A stretch of 64,000 nt of DNA, taken from the NCBI GenBank assembly GCA_002328585.1, contig DCUV01000002.1, positions 78,376 to 142,375 on the forward strand, in the 5' to 3' direction. The translations under genes and the position numbers were made by a program. Below are positions 35,225 to 45,009 of this stretch, in pieces. The notes below the pieces were generated by a model. That model did no database searches. It was not told the origin of the DNA and saw only the letters and a program-made list of their open reading frames with translations. Origin of the DNA: Spirochaetia bacterium UBA2205. Lineage in GTDB: Bacteria > Spirochaetota > UBA4802 > UB4802. Position 1 is the first letter of the stretch. Each line of letters starts with the position of its first letter.

Positions 35225-38200
35225 TTATTGAAGTTCTCGTTTTCTCCATACTAAATATATAGCCGGATACACAAGCAACTCCATAATAAATGAAGTAATA
35301 AGTCCACCAACCATAGGAGCAGCTATACGCTTCATCATATCTGCACCTGTACCAGTTGACCACATGATTGGCATAAGTCCTATCATCGTTGTGGTAACAG
35401 TCATTATTTTAGGTCGTATTCTTTGGACAGCACCATGAATAATAGCTTCGTTAATATCTGCAATAGTCTTAAGTTTTCCTTTGCTTTTTGCATCATTATA
35501 TGATAAATCTAAAAACAATAACATAAATGCACCAGTTTCTGCATCCAACCCCATTAATGCAACCATCCCCACCCATGCTGCAATTGATATATTATACCCT
35601 AAAACATACATTAATACCACTGATCCAATTAATGAAAATGGTACTGCTAATAATACTATAAATGTTTTAACGATATTTTTAGTATTTAAATATAAAACAA
35701 ACAGAATTAAAATGATTGTAATTGGCAGTATTATTATTAGTCTTTGTTTAACACGCAACATATTCTCATACTGCCCACTAAAAGTAACAGTATATCCTGG
35801 TGGAAGAGTGATTGATTCATTTACAAGGTCCTTAGCTTTTGTAACATAACTGCCAATATCCGTATCATGTATATCAACAAAGACATAACCTGCAACCATA
35901 CCATTTTCATTTCTGATCATAGAAGGTCCATACGAAAGGCTAATAGTTGCTACTTCTTTTAATGGAATATGGAAGCCACGGTTGGTTGGAATCAATATTC
36001 TTCCCAGGGCATCAGTACTACTTCGATAATCTCTATAATATCGTACATTAATAGTATACTGTTCACGAGATTTTTCAATTGTTTTAATAATAGTTTGTCC
36101 ACCAATAGCTGTAGCAACAATTGTTTGGACATCTTCAAGAGTCAATCCATAGCGTGCTAATGCATCTCTAACCGGAGATATAGTTACATAATAACCACCT
36201 ACGACACGTTCAGCATAAATGCTGCGGGTTCCCTGTAAACCATGTAACGTTTGTTCAATTAGAATACCAATTTTTTCTATTTCTTTACTATCTGAACCTA
36301 AAATTTTTATTCCAATTGGAGTTCTTATCCCGGTTGTAAGCATGTCAATACGCCCTTTTATAGGCATTGTCCATGCGTTTGTAACTCCGGGAATTTTCAT
36401 GGCATTATCCATCATTGCAATTAATTTTTCATACGATATATGATCATCCCATACAGGCCGAAACAATATCTTTAGCCATTCAGGAGCCCATCCTGAATAC
36501 CATCTTTCCTTCTGTCTCCATTGCGTTTTAGGTTTTAGCACTATAGTTGTTTCAACCATAGATAATGGAGCCGGATCAGTTGAGGTTTCTGCACGTCCTA
36601 CTTTTCCAAAAACTGTATCAACTTCTGGAAAACTATTCAATACTTTATCCTGATATACTAATAGCTTTTTTGCTTCAGCAAGTGATATTCCAGGTAATGT
36701 TGTTGGCATGTAAAGAATAGTGCCTTCATTCAGAGGGGGCATAAACTCACTGCCTAATGATAAAAAAACGGGAATTGTAATAAGAAAAAGTAGTATAGCG
36801 CTTGTAATTATATGCCATGGATATCGTAATACGAAACGACATGCAGGTTCATATACTTTAAAAAGAAATCTGCTAATTGGATGCTTTTCTTCAGGATAAT
36901 ATGTTCCAACAAATACGGTTGTGAAGAATTTTGATATAATTTTTGGCTTGAAGTTAAATGGTTTTAACCGTGTAAAAAGCATACGTATGGCCGGATCAAG
37001 TGTTAAAGCTAATATAGCAGCCAATGCTATTGTCAATGTTTTTGTCCATGCAAGAGGTATAAAAAGTCTCCCCTCTTGATCAACAAGCGTAAAAATAGGT
37101 AAGAAAGCTATTGTAATGACCATCAATGAGAAAAAAACTGAGGGGCCAACTTCCATAAGTGCTTCTAGCCTAACAGTATGATAATCACCATTTCTTCCTT
37201 CGGCAATCCAGTTTTCAATTTTTTTATATGCATTTTCTACCTCAACAATTGCACCATCAACTAAAACTCCAATAGAAATAGCAATTCCTGTAAGACTCAT
37301 GATATTAGATGTTATCTTCATGAAATACATCGGTATAAAAGCTAAAATAACCGAAATTGGAATAGTAATTATTGGAACCAAAGCCGAAGGGATATGCCAT
37401 AAAAAAATTAATATAACAATACTGACCACTATCATCTCTTCAAGAAGAGCATCAGTCAATGTTGCAATTGATTGTTTAATCAAATCTGACCTGTCATAAA
37501 CAGGAACTATCGCCACACCATCCGGTAATCCTTTTTCTATTTCACGTATTCTTTCTTTAACTTTTTCTATGACATTAAGTGCATTTTCTTTATGTCGCAT
37601 AACAATTATCCCACCAACAACTTCACCTGTGCCATTTAATTCGGCAATTCCTCTTCTAATCTGAGGACCAGTGGATATTGAAGCAACATTTTCTAAAAGT
37701 ACTGGTGTGGGTGGATCTGCTTTTACAACAACTTTTTTCAACATATCAATATTTTCAATATACCCTTCAGCACGCACCATATATTCTTTACCCGACCATT
37801 CAATAAGCCTTCCACCCATTTCATTAGTGCTTTGTTTTATAGCATTCAATATCTGTGGGATAGTGACATTATAAACATGTAAATAATTTGGATTAATAGA
37901 AACCTGAAATTGTTTTTCAAAACCACCAATAGTGGCAACCTCAGCAACACCTGAAACACTTTGCAATGAATACCGTATATACCAATCCTGCAATGTTCGC
38001 AATTGTGAAAGGTCATGAGTACCTTTAGTATCAATGAGCGCATATTGATAAATCCAACCAACACCCGTTGCATCTGGACCCAACTCCATGACAACGTCAT
38101 CAGGTAATGACCCCTGAATTTTAGAAAGATACTCAACAATCCTGCTGCGAGCCCAGTAAATATCCGTACCATCTTCAAAGATAACATAAACATATGAAAA

Positions 38201-38464
38201 GCCGTAATCACTAAATCCACGAATGGACTTAACCTTTGGTGTACCTAGAAGAGCAGATACTATTGGGTAGGTTACCTGGTCTTCTATAATTTGTGGGCTC
38301 CTGTCCCATTTGCTGTATATAATTACTTGGGTATCAGATAAATCTGGTATGGCATCAAGCGGGATATTATTAATTGCATAAAACGCATAGGTTAATGCAA
38401 AAGCAATAGTGACGAGCACCAGAGCTTTATGATGAACTGAAAATGCAATTATCCTTTTAAGCAT
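35225..38464 (-). CDS. cusA: CusA-type heavy-metal RND efflux transporter
   Basis: 1079-residue inner-membrane proton antiporter exporting Cu(I)/Ag(I) through a tripartite pump. It shows the HME-RND opening NNIPLDAIPDLSDTQVII, the helix 4 motif GVLVDGAIVEVENAYKK, and GADMMKRIAAPMVGGL near the end. Methionines that in E. coli CusA form the porter-site triad appear in equivalent segments (YMPTTLPGIS, PLSMVETT, RIDMLTTG), supporting monovalent copper/silver rather than Zn/Co. Follows cusB by 24 bases; the gap holds one copy of the GCGATAGT octamer. Confidence 0.93.
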   Translation of the reverse strand: MLKRIIAFSVHHKALVLVTIAFALTYAFYAINNIPLDAIPDLSDTQVIIYSKWDRSPQIIEDQVTYPIVSALLGTPKVKSIRGFSDYGFSYVYVIFEDGTDIYWARSRIVEYLSKIQGSLPDDVVMELGPDATGVGWIYQYALIDTKGTHDLSQLRTLQDWYIRYSLQSVSGVAEVATIGGFEKQFQVSINPNYLHVYNVTIPQILNAIKQSTNEMGGRLIEWSGKEYMVRAEGYIENIDMLKKVVVKADPPTPVLLENVASISTGPQIRRGIAELNGTGEVVGGIIVMRHKENALNVIEKVKERIREIEKGLPDGVAIVPVYDRSDLIKQSIATLTDALLEEMIVVSIVILIFLWHIPSALVPIITIPISVILAFIPMYFMKITSNIMSLTGIAISIGVLVDGAIVEVENAYKKIENWIAEGRNGDYHTVRLEALMEVGPSVFFSLMVITIAFLPIFTLVDQEGRLFIPLAWTKTLTIALAAILALTLDPAIRMLFTRLKPFNFKPKIISKFFTTVFVGTYYPEEKHPISRFLFKVYEPACRFVLRYPWHIITSAILLFLITIPVFLSLGSEFMPPLNEGTILYMPTTLPGISLAEAKKLLVYQDKVLNSFPEVDTVFGKVGRAETSTDPAPLSMVETTIVLKPKTQWRQKERWYSGWAPEWLKILFRPVWDDHISYEKLIAMMDNAMKIPGVTNAWTMPIKGRIDMLTTGIRTPIGIKILGSDSKEIEKIGILIEQTLHGLQGTRSIYAERVVGGYYVTISPVRDALARYGLTLEDVQTIVATAIGGQTIIKTIEKSREQYTINVRYYRDYRSSTDALGRILIPTNRGFHIPLKEVATISLSYGPSMIRNENGMVAGYVFVDIHDTDIGSYVTKAKDLVNESITLPPGYTVTFSGQYENMLRVKQRLIIILPITIILILFVLYLNTKNIVKTFIVLLAVPFSLIGSVVLMYVLGYNISIAAWVGMVALMGLDAETGAFMLLFLDLSYNDAKSKGKLKTIADINEAIIHGAVQRIRPKIMTVTTTMIGLMPIMWSTGTGADMMKRIAAPMVGGLITSFIMELLVYPAIYLVWRKRELQ

Positions 38465-38488
38465 CTGCGATAGTCCACATAATTAGTC

Positions 38489-39763
38489 TTAATGCTGATG
38501 ACTTTCCGCAACATTACTAAAATAAGCCTTCAGTTGAGATTCTGAATCAATAAGGAAATTTGCAGGCGATACAATCACATCGCCTTTTTTAATACCCCGC
38601 AACACAGCGTAGTATCCATTACTTCCTGATATTCCAAGTACTACCTCCTTAGGCATCAGTACTCCATCATCCATTTTCATAAAAACATAATTCTTTTCAC
38701 CTGTTTTAAAAACAGATTGATCTGACACTGCAATATGTTTACCGGCTGAATAACGCAAAAGCAATTCAGCATACAAACCAGGCTTAAGTTCCATACCATT
38801 GTTATGCAATACTACTCTTACTTTAACAGTTCGTGTTTGTTCATTAACAAAGGGATAAATAAATTGTACAATACCTTTATATTCTTTATTTTCCCAGTAA
38901 GGAATTTTAAACAGAGCAGGCATACCAACCTTAACATAAGGTAAATCGGGTTGATATATATCAGCTAATGCCCACACTGTCGAAAGATCAATAATTGTCA
39001 TCAGAGTATCATCTGGCATTACCTTCTGACCTTCATATATATTTTTTTCAATTACGTAACCCGAATAAGGAGCAAATATCTGTATAAGCCTTTGTGACTG
39101 CTTTGTCTTTTCAATTTCATCTATTTGTTTATCTATCAATCCATAAAGTTTGAGTTTATCCCTTGTTGCTTTTTTTAAATTTACAAGTACATCCGAAATT
39201 TTTTCATCAGCACCCAGTTGTTCAATGGAATTTATAATTGAAATATATTCAAGTGTTCCTGCATATAATTCTGGACTATAAATTGCAAACAAAGGGCTCC
39301 CCTTTTTAAGGTATTGCCCTGTTTGATTAACATATAACTTTTCTACCCATCCCGAGACTTTTATGTTGATTTTGAACGTTTTTTCTTCATTTGAAACAAT
39401 TGTTGCAGAAGTAACTATCTCTTTTATAATTTCTTTTATCCCAACAGTTTCATATCTGATGCCAAGCATAGCAGCTTGCTTTTTTGAAAGAGTTATTGCA
39501 GCATAACCCTCGGGCATAGCATGCTCGTGCTCTTTTTTATTATCTCTTTCTTTTACATCTTCATTATTTATAGGCACCAGTTCCATGCCACAAATAGGGC
39601 AGCTACCAGGTTTATCAGACATTATTTGAGGATGCATTGGGCAGGTATATTGTACTTTCGGAATTACTTTGGTATTGTCGGGATTGTGAAGGTACACAAC
39701 CCAAAAAGTTGCTCCTATGATAATCAGAATAATACTGAATACTATCAAATAGTTAGATTTCAT
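38489..39763 (-). CDS. cusB: CusB-type membrane fusion protein with heavy-metal-binding domain
   Basis: 424 residues; periplasmic adaptor joining CusA to the outer-membrane channel. An N-terminal membrane anchor (about 5-25) precedes a small heavy-metal-binding domain, YTCPMHPQ then GSCPICGMEL (two Cys pairs, Met, His), followed by the adaptor's barrel-sandwich (VNQTGQYLKKGSPLFAIYSPEL), helical hairpin and beta-barrel. It ends in ESHQH. The CPMHP domain is the kind found in Cu/Ag adaptors and delivers metal to the pump. Two bases after cusC. Confidence 0.92.
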   Translation of the reverse strand: MKSNYLIVFSIILIIIGATFWVVYLHNPDNTKVIPKVQYTCPMHPQIMSDKPGSCPICGMELVPINNEDVKERDNKKEHEHAMPEGYAAITLSKKQAAMLGIRYETVGIKEIIKEIVTSATIVSNEEKTFKINIKVSGWVEKLYVNQTGQYLKKGSPLFAIYSPELYAGTLEYISIINSIEQLGADEKISDVLVNLKKATRDKLKLYGLIDKQIDEIEKTKQSQRLIQIFAPYSGYVIEKNIYEGQKVMPDDTLMTIIDLSTVWALADIYQPDLPYVKVGMPALFKIPYWENKEYKGIVQFIYPFVNEQTRTVKVRVVLHNNGMELKPGLYAELLLRYSAGKHIAVSDQSVFKTGEKNYVFMKMDDGVLMPKEVVLGISGSNGYYAVLRGIKKGDVIVSPANFLIDSESQLKAYFSNVAESHQH

Positions 39764-39765
39764 CG

Positions 39766-41079
39766 TTAAAATCCTTTTGTCTCAACTGAAATATCCCCGG
39801 ATAAAAATTTCATAAATGATAACGCAATCAGATATTCTTTTTTTACAGCTAACAATCTGTTTTGATAATCTAACCTCATCCGTATAGTATCAATAAGTTT
39901 CATAAATTCTGTATCTACTGTTTTATATTGAGTCAGTTTGGTGTTGAATGTAGTATCCAGGTGCGGGATGATACTATTACTATATAATTTATGCAACTGT
40001 TCCCATTTGCTAATATTTATAGCTATTTTGTTTAAAGCAAAAAAGACCTCATTTTTTTTATCATCAAATAATGCTATAGATTCACCCTTCTTTAATTTCA
40101 TTTCCTGAACTGCCGGGATATTTCTATTGATAAACCATGCAGGTATATTAAAAGTAACCATAACACTGAACATATCATCTCGCTTCATTCCCTGAGAGGA
40201 GTTGTCACGCTGCATATATGAAAGCCCCACTTCCATGTCAGGGTAATATTCCTTTTGTTTATAATTAATTTCTTTTTCATCTATAAGTATCTGAAGTGAT
40301 AATAATTTTAATTCTGGATTTTCACTGGCAATATTTTTTAATGAATCCTCATATGATAGATTTATAATACTTACTGAAGAAACAATTGTACCGGTATTAA
40401 TTTGGACATTTTCATAGTTAGTTTTACCCAGAAGGTAAATAATCATTTGCTCTTTTTCCGCTATTGTACTATGAATATTTATTAGTTCTTCATCGATTTT
40501 TAATAATTCAACACTTACTTGTAATACGTCGGATAACGTCCCAATACCAGTTATTGAACGGGATTTCTGAATTTCTAACATTAATGTAAGATACTTTTTT
40601 GTATCCTCTAATATGGCACTGTATTCTTTCAGATAACCAATTTCATAAAAATTAGTACGTAATTCATGTAATAGTAAACTTTTGTAAAACCTATACGTTT
40701 CAATAGCTTTTTGATAATATAACACTGCTATCTGTTCTCTCACAGAAAGTTTTCCAAATAATGGAATCATCTGTATAATACCAATTTCTTTGCTTGTCAT
40801 ATCAGATTCTTTAAATGATGGATTACTGATTGGTAAATTGTTTAATCCTAATTTAATTCTGGGATCTTCTAATGATGAAGCCTGTGGGATCTTTTTCTCT
40901 AAACTTTCAACCTGCTTTTTTATAGCCTTTAATTTAGGATTATTTTTCAAAAGAATTTCCTGAGCATTGGAAATATCTATTTGTTGCGCATATATACTGG
41001 TGATGTTAGCAATAGCAACCAATGAAATAATAATTTTCATTAGATTTTTATTTTGTATTATATTTTTTGTGAATTCCAT
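39766..41079 (-). CDS. cusC: TolC-family outer-membrane efflux channel (CusC-like)
   Basis: Outer-membrane channel of the copper efflux system. Signal peptide ends in SIYA. The mature part has the alternating long helices of the OEP family (KLKAIKKQVESLEKKIPQA; repeats in the second half), about 420 residues. The reading frame runs up to 41166, but ATG 41079 or ATG 41040 (MKIIISLVAIANI) gives a proper signal peptide; neither has a good Shine-Dalgarno. First gene of cusC-cusB-cusA with two- and 24-base gaps. Confidence 0.87.
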   Translation of the reverse strand: MEFTKNIIQNKNLMKIIISLVAIANITSIYAQQIDISNAQEILLKNNPKLKAIKKQVESLEKKIPQASSLEDPRIKLGLNNLPISNPSFKESDMTSKEIGIIQMIPLFGKLSVREQIAVLYYQKAIETYRFYKSLLLHELRTNFYEIGYLKEYSAILEDTKKYLTLMLEIQKSRSITGIGTLSDVLQVSVELLKIDEELINIHSTIAEKEQMIIYLLGKTNYENVQINTGTIVSSVSIINLSYEDSLKNIASENPELKLLSLQILIDEKEINYKQKEYYPDMEVGLSYMQRDNSSQGMKRDDMFSVMVTFNIPAWFINRNIPAVQEMKLKKGESIALFDDKKNEVFFALNKIAINISKWEQLHKLYSNSIIPHLDTTFNTKLTQYKTVDTEFMKLIDTIRMRLDYQNRLLAVKKEYLIALSFMKFLSGDISVETKGF

Positions 41080-41238
41080 ATAATTAACATGTATTAAATG
41101 ACATGGTAGATACTCTACCTTATTAGTAGTATATATGTCTTTGTTAACAATTTCAAAAAATAACATTATTTAATAAAAAACTCAAACAATTTTTTATAAC
41201 TTGAATTTATATAATCACACAAATATAATCATTTTTAG

Positions 41239-41267
41239 TTGACAAAAATTATACTATCTACTATCCG
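41239..41267 (+). promoter_or_regulatory. candidate promoter of gatB-purC
   Basis: Consensus TTGACA (41239-41244) and a weak TATCCG (41262-41267) 17 bases on, about 60 bases ahead of the gatB ATG. Only the -35 is convincing. Confidence 0.35.
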
Positions 41268-41324
41268 AAAAGAATATCAGTAAAGCTATTATCACCTTTA
41301 TAGAGTAAAAATGGTACGACATAT

Positions 41325-42758
41325 ATGGAATTTGATGTGGTCATAGGGCTGGAAGTTCATGCTCAGCTAAATACTCAATCAAAAATATTTTGCAGCTGTT
41401 CTACTCAGTTTGGTGCACCGGCAAACAGCCAGGTTTGTCCGGTATGTTTAGGACTTCCAGGGGTGTTGCCTGTTCTCAACAAAGAAGTTTTAAAAAAAGC
41501 AATAATGGCCGGACTGGCACTAAACTGTAAAGTTGCTCACTATAGCAAATTTGATCGTAAAAATTATTTTTATCCTGATCTGCCCAAGGCATATCAGATT
41601 TCGCAGTATGATAAACCAATATGCTATGATGGTTACCTTGAAATTACGATAAAGGATGAAACAAAAAAAATTGGCATTACACGCCTTCATATGGAAGAAG
41701 ATGCCGGTAAAAATATTCACAGTGATGATGCTAATAATAAAGTATCATATGTAGATTTTAACCGAACTGGTGTACCTTTAATAGAAATTGTTTCTGAACC
41801 TGATATCACAACTCCTGACGAAGCATATCAGTATTTACAAACATTACGTTCAATTTTAAAGTATATTGAAGTATCTGACTGCAATATGGAAGAAGGTAGC
41901 TTGCGATGTGATGTCAATGTTTCTTTAAAACCTAAAGGAGCAAAAGCGTTTGGACAGAAAGTTGAAATTAAAAATCTGAACAGCTTCAGATCGGTAAAAT
42001 TAGCATTAGAATACGAAATTGGACGACAACAAAAAATGCTTATGCAGGATGAAACAATTGTTCAGGAAACACGTCTATGGGATGCTGAACGAAATATTAC
42101 CCAGGCTATGCGTTCAAAAGAAGAAGCACATGATTATCGTTATTTTCCTGAACCTGATGTACCACCTATTGAAATATCAAATGACTTTGTACAACAGTTA
42201 AAAAATGAATTACCCGAGCTACCATACGAAAAATGCGATCGCTTTGTTAAACAATATGGCATACCCAAATATGATTCACAGGTATTAACCGCTACCAAAC
42301 AGTTAGCTTTTTATTATGAAGCCGTTGTATCCACAGGTGTACATCCTAAAAAAGCATCCAACTGGATAATGAGCGAACTTTTAGCAAAAATTGATGATCC
42401 TGAAAAAATAGATACCTTTATTGTTTCTCCGCAAAATTTAGCTATCCTATTAAAAAGGATTGATGATGCAACCATAAGTGGTAAAATTGCTAAAACTGTA
42501 TTTGAAGAGATGCTGAAAACAGGTAATGACCCCGATGCTATTATTAATGAAAAGGGCTTGCGTCAGGTGACTGATACTGCAGCTATTGAATCAATTATTG
42601 ATGAAGTTATTAAAAGCAATCCTAAATCTGTTGAGGATTTCAGAAGTGGCAAGGATAAAGCACTTAAATTTTTAATTGGCCAGGTTATGAAAGAATCCAG
42701 AGGGAAAGCCAACCCCCAAATTGTTAACGACATTATGATTCAAAAGCTTTCAAAATAG
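41325..42758 (+). CDS. gatB: aspartyl/glutamyl-tRNA amidotransferase subunit B
   Basis: Kinase/transamidation subunit of GatCAB, converting Glu-tRNA(Gln) and Asp-tRNA(Asn) to the amide forms. The 477-residue protein shows the family opening VVIGLEVHAQLNT, the zinc cysteines (KIFCSC and CPVCLGLPG), RKNYFYPDLPK, EEDAGK and VDFNRTGVPLIEIV, and the C-terminal YqeY-like tail domain (GQVMKESRGKANP). gatA and gatC are not in the window. Full length and normal. Confidence 0.95.
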   Translation: MEFDVVIGLEVHAQLNTQSKIFCSCSTQFGAPANSQVCPVCLGLPGVLPVLNKEVLKKAIMAGLALNCKVAHYSKFDRKNYFYPDLPKAYQISQYDKPICYDGYLEITIKDETKKIGITRLHMEEDAGKNIHSDDANNKVSYVDFNRTGVPLIEIVSEPDITTPDEAYQYLQTLRSILKYIEVSDCNMEEGSLRCDVNVSLKPKGAKAFGQKVEIKNLNSFRSVKLALEYEIGRQQKMLMQDETIVQETRLWDAERNITQAMRSKEEAHDYRYFPEPDVPPIEISNDFVQQLKNELPELPYEKCDRFVKQYGIPKYDSQVLTATKQLAFYYEAVVSTGVHPKKASNWIMSELLAKIDDPEKIDTFIVSPQNLAILLKRIDDATISGKIAKTVFEEMLKTGNDPDAIINEKGLRQVTDTAAIESIIDEVIKSNPKSVEDFRSGKDKALKFLIGQVMKESRGKANPQIVNDIMIQKLSK

Positions 42759-42812
42759 AATGCTAATAAGTAACTATCGAACATAAAAAATATTTTTTTG
42801 AAAGGACAATAT

Positions 42813-43697
42813 ATGGAAGCGGTAACCACAACAAAAGTCCCGGGAGCACGAAAATTATTCAGTGGTAAGGTTCGTGATGTATATAAAGCAGATGACGAGC
42901 ACCTTATTATTATTTCTACCGACAGGGTATCTGCATTTGATTGGGTATTTCCTAATGGGATACCGGGCAAAGGTGTAATTTTAAATACTATCTCCAATTT
43001 ATGGTTTAAAAATATACGGTTAATAAATAATCATATAGTTGAAACAAATTATAAAAATTTCCCCAAACCATTCTGTGACTACCCTGAGTTTTTTAAAGAT
43101 AGGGCAGTACTGGTAAAAAAAGCAAAGCGTATTGATTTTGAATGTGTTGCCCGCGGTTATATCATTGGCAGTGCATGGAAGGACTATCAACAAACACGCA
43201 AGATTTGTGGGATAGAACTGCCAAAGGGTTTGCAATTAGCCCAGGAATTGCCATACCCTATATTTACACCTGCTACAAAGGCTGAATCGGGACATGACAC
43301 AAATATAACCATCGAAGAGATTAAAAAAAATCTTGGCGCAGACATTGCCGAAAAATTGGCTCAGATTACATTGGATATTTACGATTTTGCACGGGATGCA
43401 CTTAAAAAAGCAGATATCATATTAGCTGACACTAAATTAGAATTTGGATTTTCTGATAAAGAAATAATACTTATTGATGAAGTATTAACCCCTGATAGCT
43501 CCCGATTCTGGGATGCGTTGCTATATAAAGTTGGCACATCACCGGTAAGCCTTGACAAACAATTTATTCGAGATTATCTAGAAACAACCACCTGGGATAA
43601 AAATTCTCCACCACCTCCTTTGCCGGATGAAATTATACTGAAAACCAAAGAAAAATACGAAGAAATATTACAACGAATAAAGCATATTTTTAGCTGA
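42813..43697 (+). CDS. purC: phosphoribosylaminoimidazole-succinocarboxamide synthase
   Basis: SAICAR synthase of purine synthesis. 294 residues from ATG 42813, with AAAGGA eight bases before it (an upstream TTG at 42798 is less likely). Motifs: KLFSGKVRDVYKADDEHLIIISTDRVSAFDW, VECVARGYI-like ECVARGYIIGSAWKDYQ, the long form typical of eukaryote-like/Gram-negative PurC, and LIDEVLTPDSSRFW. 54 bases after gatB with a CGATAGT-type motif in the gap; likely co-transcribed. Confidence 0.93.
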   Translation: MEAVTTTKVPGARKLFSGKVRDVYKADDEHLIIISTDRVSAFDWVFPNGIPGKGVILNTISNLWFKNIRLINNHIVETNYKNFPKPFCDYPEFFKDRAVLVKKAKRIDFECVARGYIIGSAWKDYQQTRKICGIELPKGLQLAQELPYPIFTPATKAESGHDTNITIEEIKKNLGADIAEKLAQITLDIYDFARDALKKADIILADTKLEFGFSDKEIILIDEVLTPDSSRFWDALLYKVGTSPVSLDKQFIRDYLETTTWDKNSPPPPLPDEIILKTKEKYEEILQRIKHIFS

Positions 43698-43724
43698 ATT
43701 ACTCACTGCTATTGCTTTATTCAA

Positions 43725-43752
43725 TAAAGTTTTATATATTTTTATCCGATAC
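43725..43752 (+). promoter_or_regulatory. candidate sigma-28 flagellar promoter of fliS
   Basis: TAAAGTTT (43725-43732) and TCCGATAC (43745-43752), 12 bases apart, resemble the flagellar consensus TAAAGTTT-N11-GCCGATAA with one extra spacer base. It is 41 bases ahead of the fliS ATG. Confidence 0.45.
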
Positions 43753-43793
43753 TAGTAATGCCAATGTGTTGAAAATCGATCGAGGGGGGATAA

Positions 43794-44228
43794 ATGGCTT
43801 TACCTGCTAGAAATCCATACGACCAGTACAAGCATACCGAAATCAATACCGCCAATCAGGGAAAATTAATTGTAATGCTCTATGATGGTGCCATTAAATT
43901 TTGTAATATTGCAATTGAAAATATGCAGCCTAAAACGTATGATATTGCAAATATTAATATTATTAAAGCTCAGGATATCATTAATGAACTTATATTGGCA
44001 TTGAATATGAATGATGGTGGAGATATTGCCCGAAATCTTTTCAACCTCTATATATATTTCAAAAAGCAACTACTAGAAGCGAATATACAGAAAAATTCTG
44101 ATATATTAAAAAATGTTGTTAAACTATTAAAAGAGCTACGAGATGCATGGGATAAAATATCTGCTCAGGAAACTCCTTCGGATAGAGTTGCAACAGCATC
44201 CAAAGGTTCCTTCTCAATTGAGGGATGA
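43794..44228 (+). CDS. fliS: flagellar export chaperone FliS
   Basis: 144-residue helical chaperone that binds the flagellin C-terminus and blocks premature polymerisation. The N-terminus NPYDQYKHTEINTANQGKLIVMLYDGAIKFC is the FliS signature (YxxxxVxTAsPxxLixMLYdgai). A strong GAGGGGGGA site precedes the ATG. Flagellin and FliD genes are not in the window. The end overlaps or touches a second small flagellar-chaperone-like gene. Confidence 0.93.
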   Translation: MALPARNPYDQYKHTEINTANQGKLIVMLYDGAIKFCNIAIENMQPKTYDIANINIIKAQDIINELILALNMNDGGDIARNLFNLYIYFKKQLLEANIQKNSDILKNVVKLLKELRDAWDKISAQETPSDRVATASKGSFSIEG

Positions 44229-44667
44229 CATACTAACACTTCTCAATTCTTTGCTTGATTTATTAAATACAAAACAAAATCTTTTAAATAAGATAGCTAT
44301 AAATATGCAAACAATCCAGATTCATTTATTAAATGAAAATGAAGAAGTTATCGAAAATTTAATTATTACAAATCAGCACATCATTGACGATATATCGTTA
44401 TACAATTATTCAATTTCCAATATTGTAAAAATCATTACATTGAAAATTGGCGTAGAATATAATGAATTTGAAAAATTCCTTTTAAATTTGAAACATCCCA
44501 TTGTTAATAGTATTCTTGATACTATGGATACTATAAACATTATTACAAAAAGATTATCAAATCTAAACGAAACAATTACAATATTATTAAAAAAGCATCA
44601 AGATTTAATTTTGAAAAACATCCACGAGATAAACAAAATTATAGAATTACAATATACTATTTCATAG
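44218..44667 (+). CDS. FlgN/FliT-like flagellar chaperone candidate
   Basis: About 149 residues, entirely helical and rich in Leu, Ile and Asn (LLNSLLDLLNTKQNLLNKI). Two long helices are separated by ENLIITNQHI, the general build of FlgN-type hook-filament junction chaperones, which often sit by fliS. The start is uncertain: TTG 44218, overlapping the fliS stop by 11 bases with AAAGG upstream, or ATG 44143, which would overlap fliS by 86 bases. No decisive motif, so the FlgN reading rests on fold and location. Confidence 0.5.
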   Translation: MRDDILTLLNSLLDLLNTKQNLLNKIAINMQTIQIHLLNENEEVIENLIITNQHIIDDISLYNYSISNIVKIITLKIGVEYNEFEKFLLNLKHPIVNSILDTMDTINIITKRLSNLNETITILLKKHQDLILKNIHEINKIIELQYTIS

Positions 44668-45009
44668 TTATTATATGTAAACTTAAAAAAATAGTATTTA
44701 TACTGTAATCCCCTTTCCTGATGTACTCCATCAACAAAATAAAAGTTGTATTGAGTTGTATTGAATAGAAATGTATTGTGATTATTCAGATTAATGTCTT
44801 TACAATAATAAGTCTGAACGTAAAAACTGAATTTATACGTCCTTTATGGGAGCAAAATATCAGTAATCAACCTTTGCTGTCTATTTTTACCATACATTAT
44901 TTTTGAAATTACAACCATTATCTGCTATATAAAAATAATACTAATTTTAATATAGCAAATACTATGTTTGTTTAGTAATGTATAATAACACTATAGAAAG
45001 GTCTGATCA
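44668..45009. other. intergenic region with a 10-base tandem duplication
   Basis: No gene seen. Two perfect tandem copies of GTTGTATTGA occupy 44745-44764. A TATAAT at 44981-44986 lies 23 bases ahead of the transglycosylase start without a matching -35. Confidence 0.45.
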
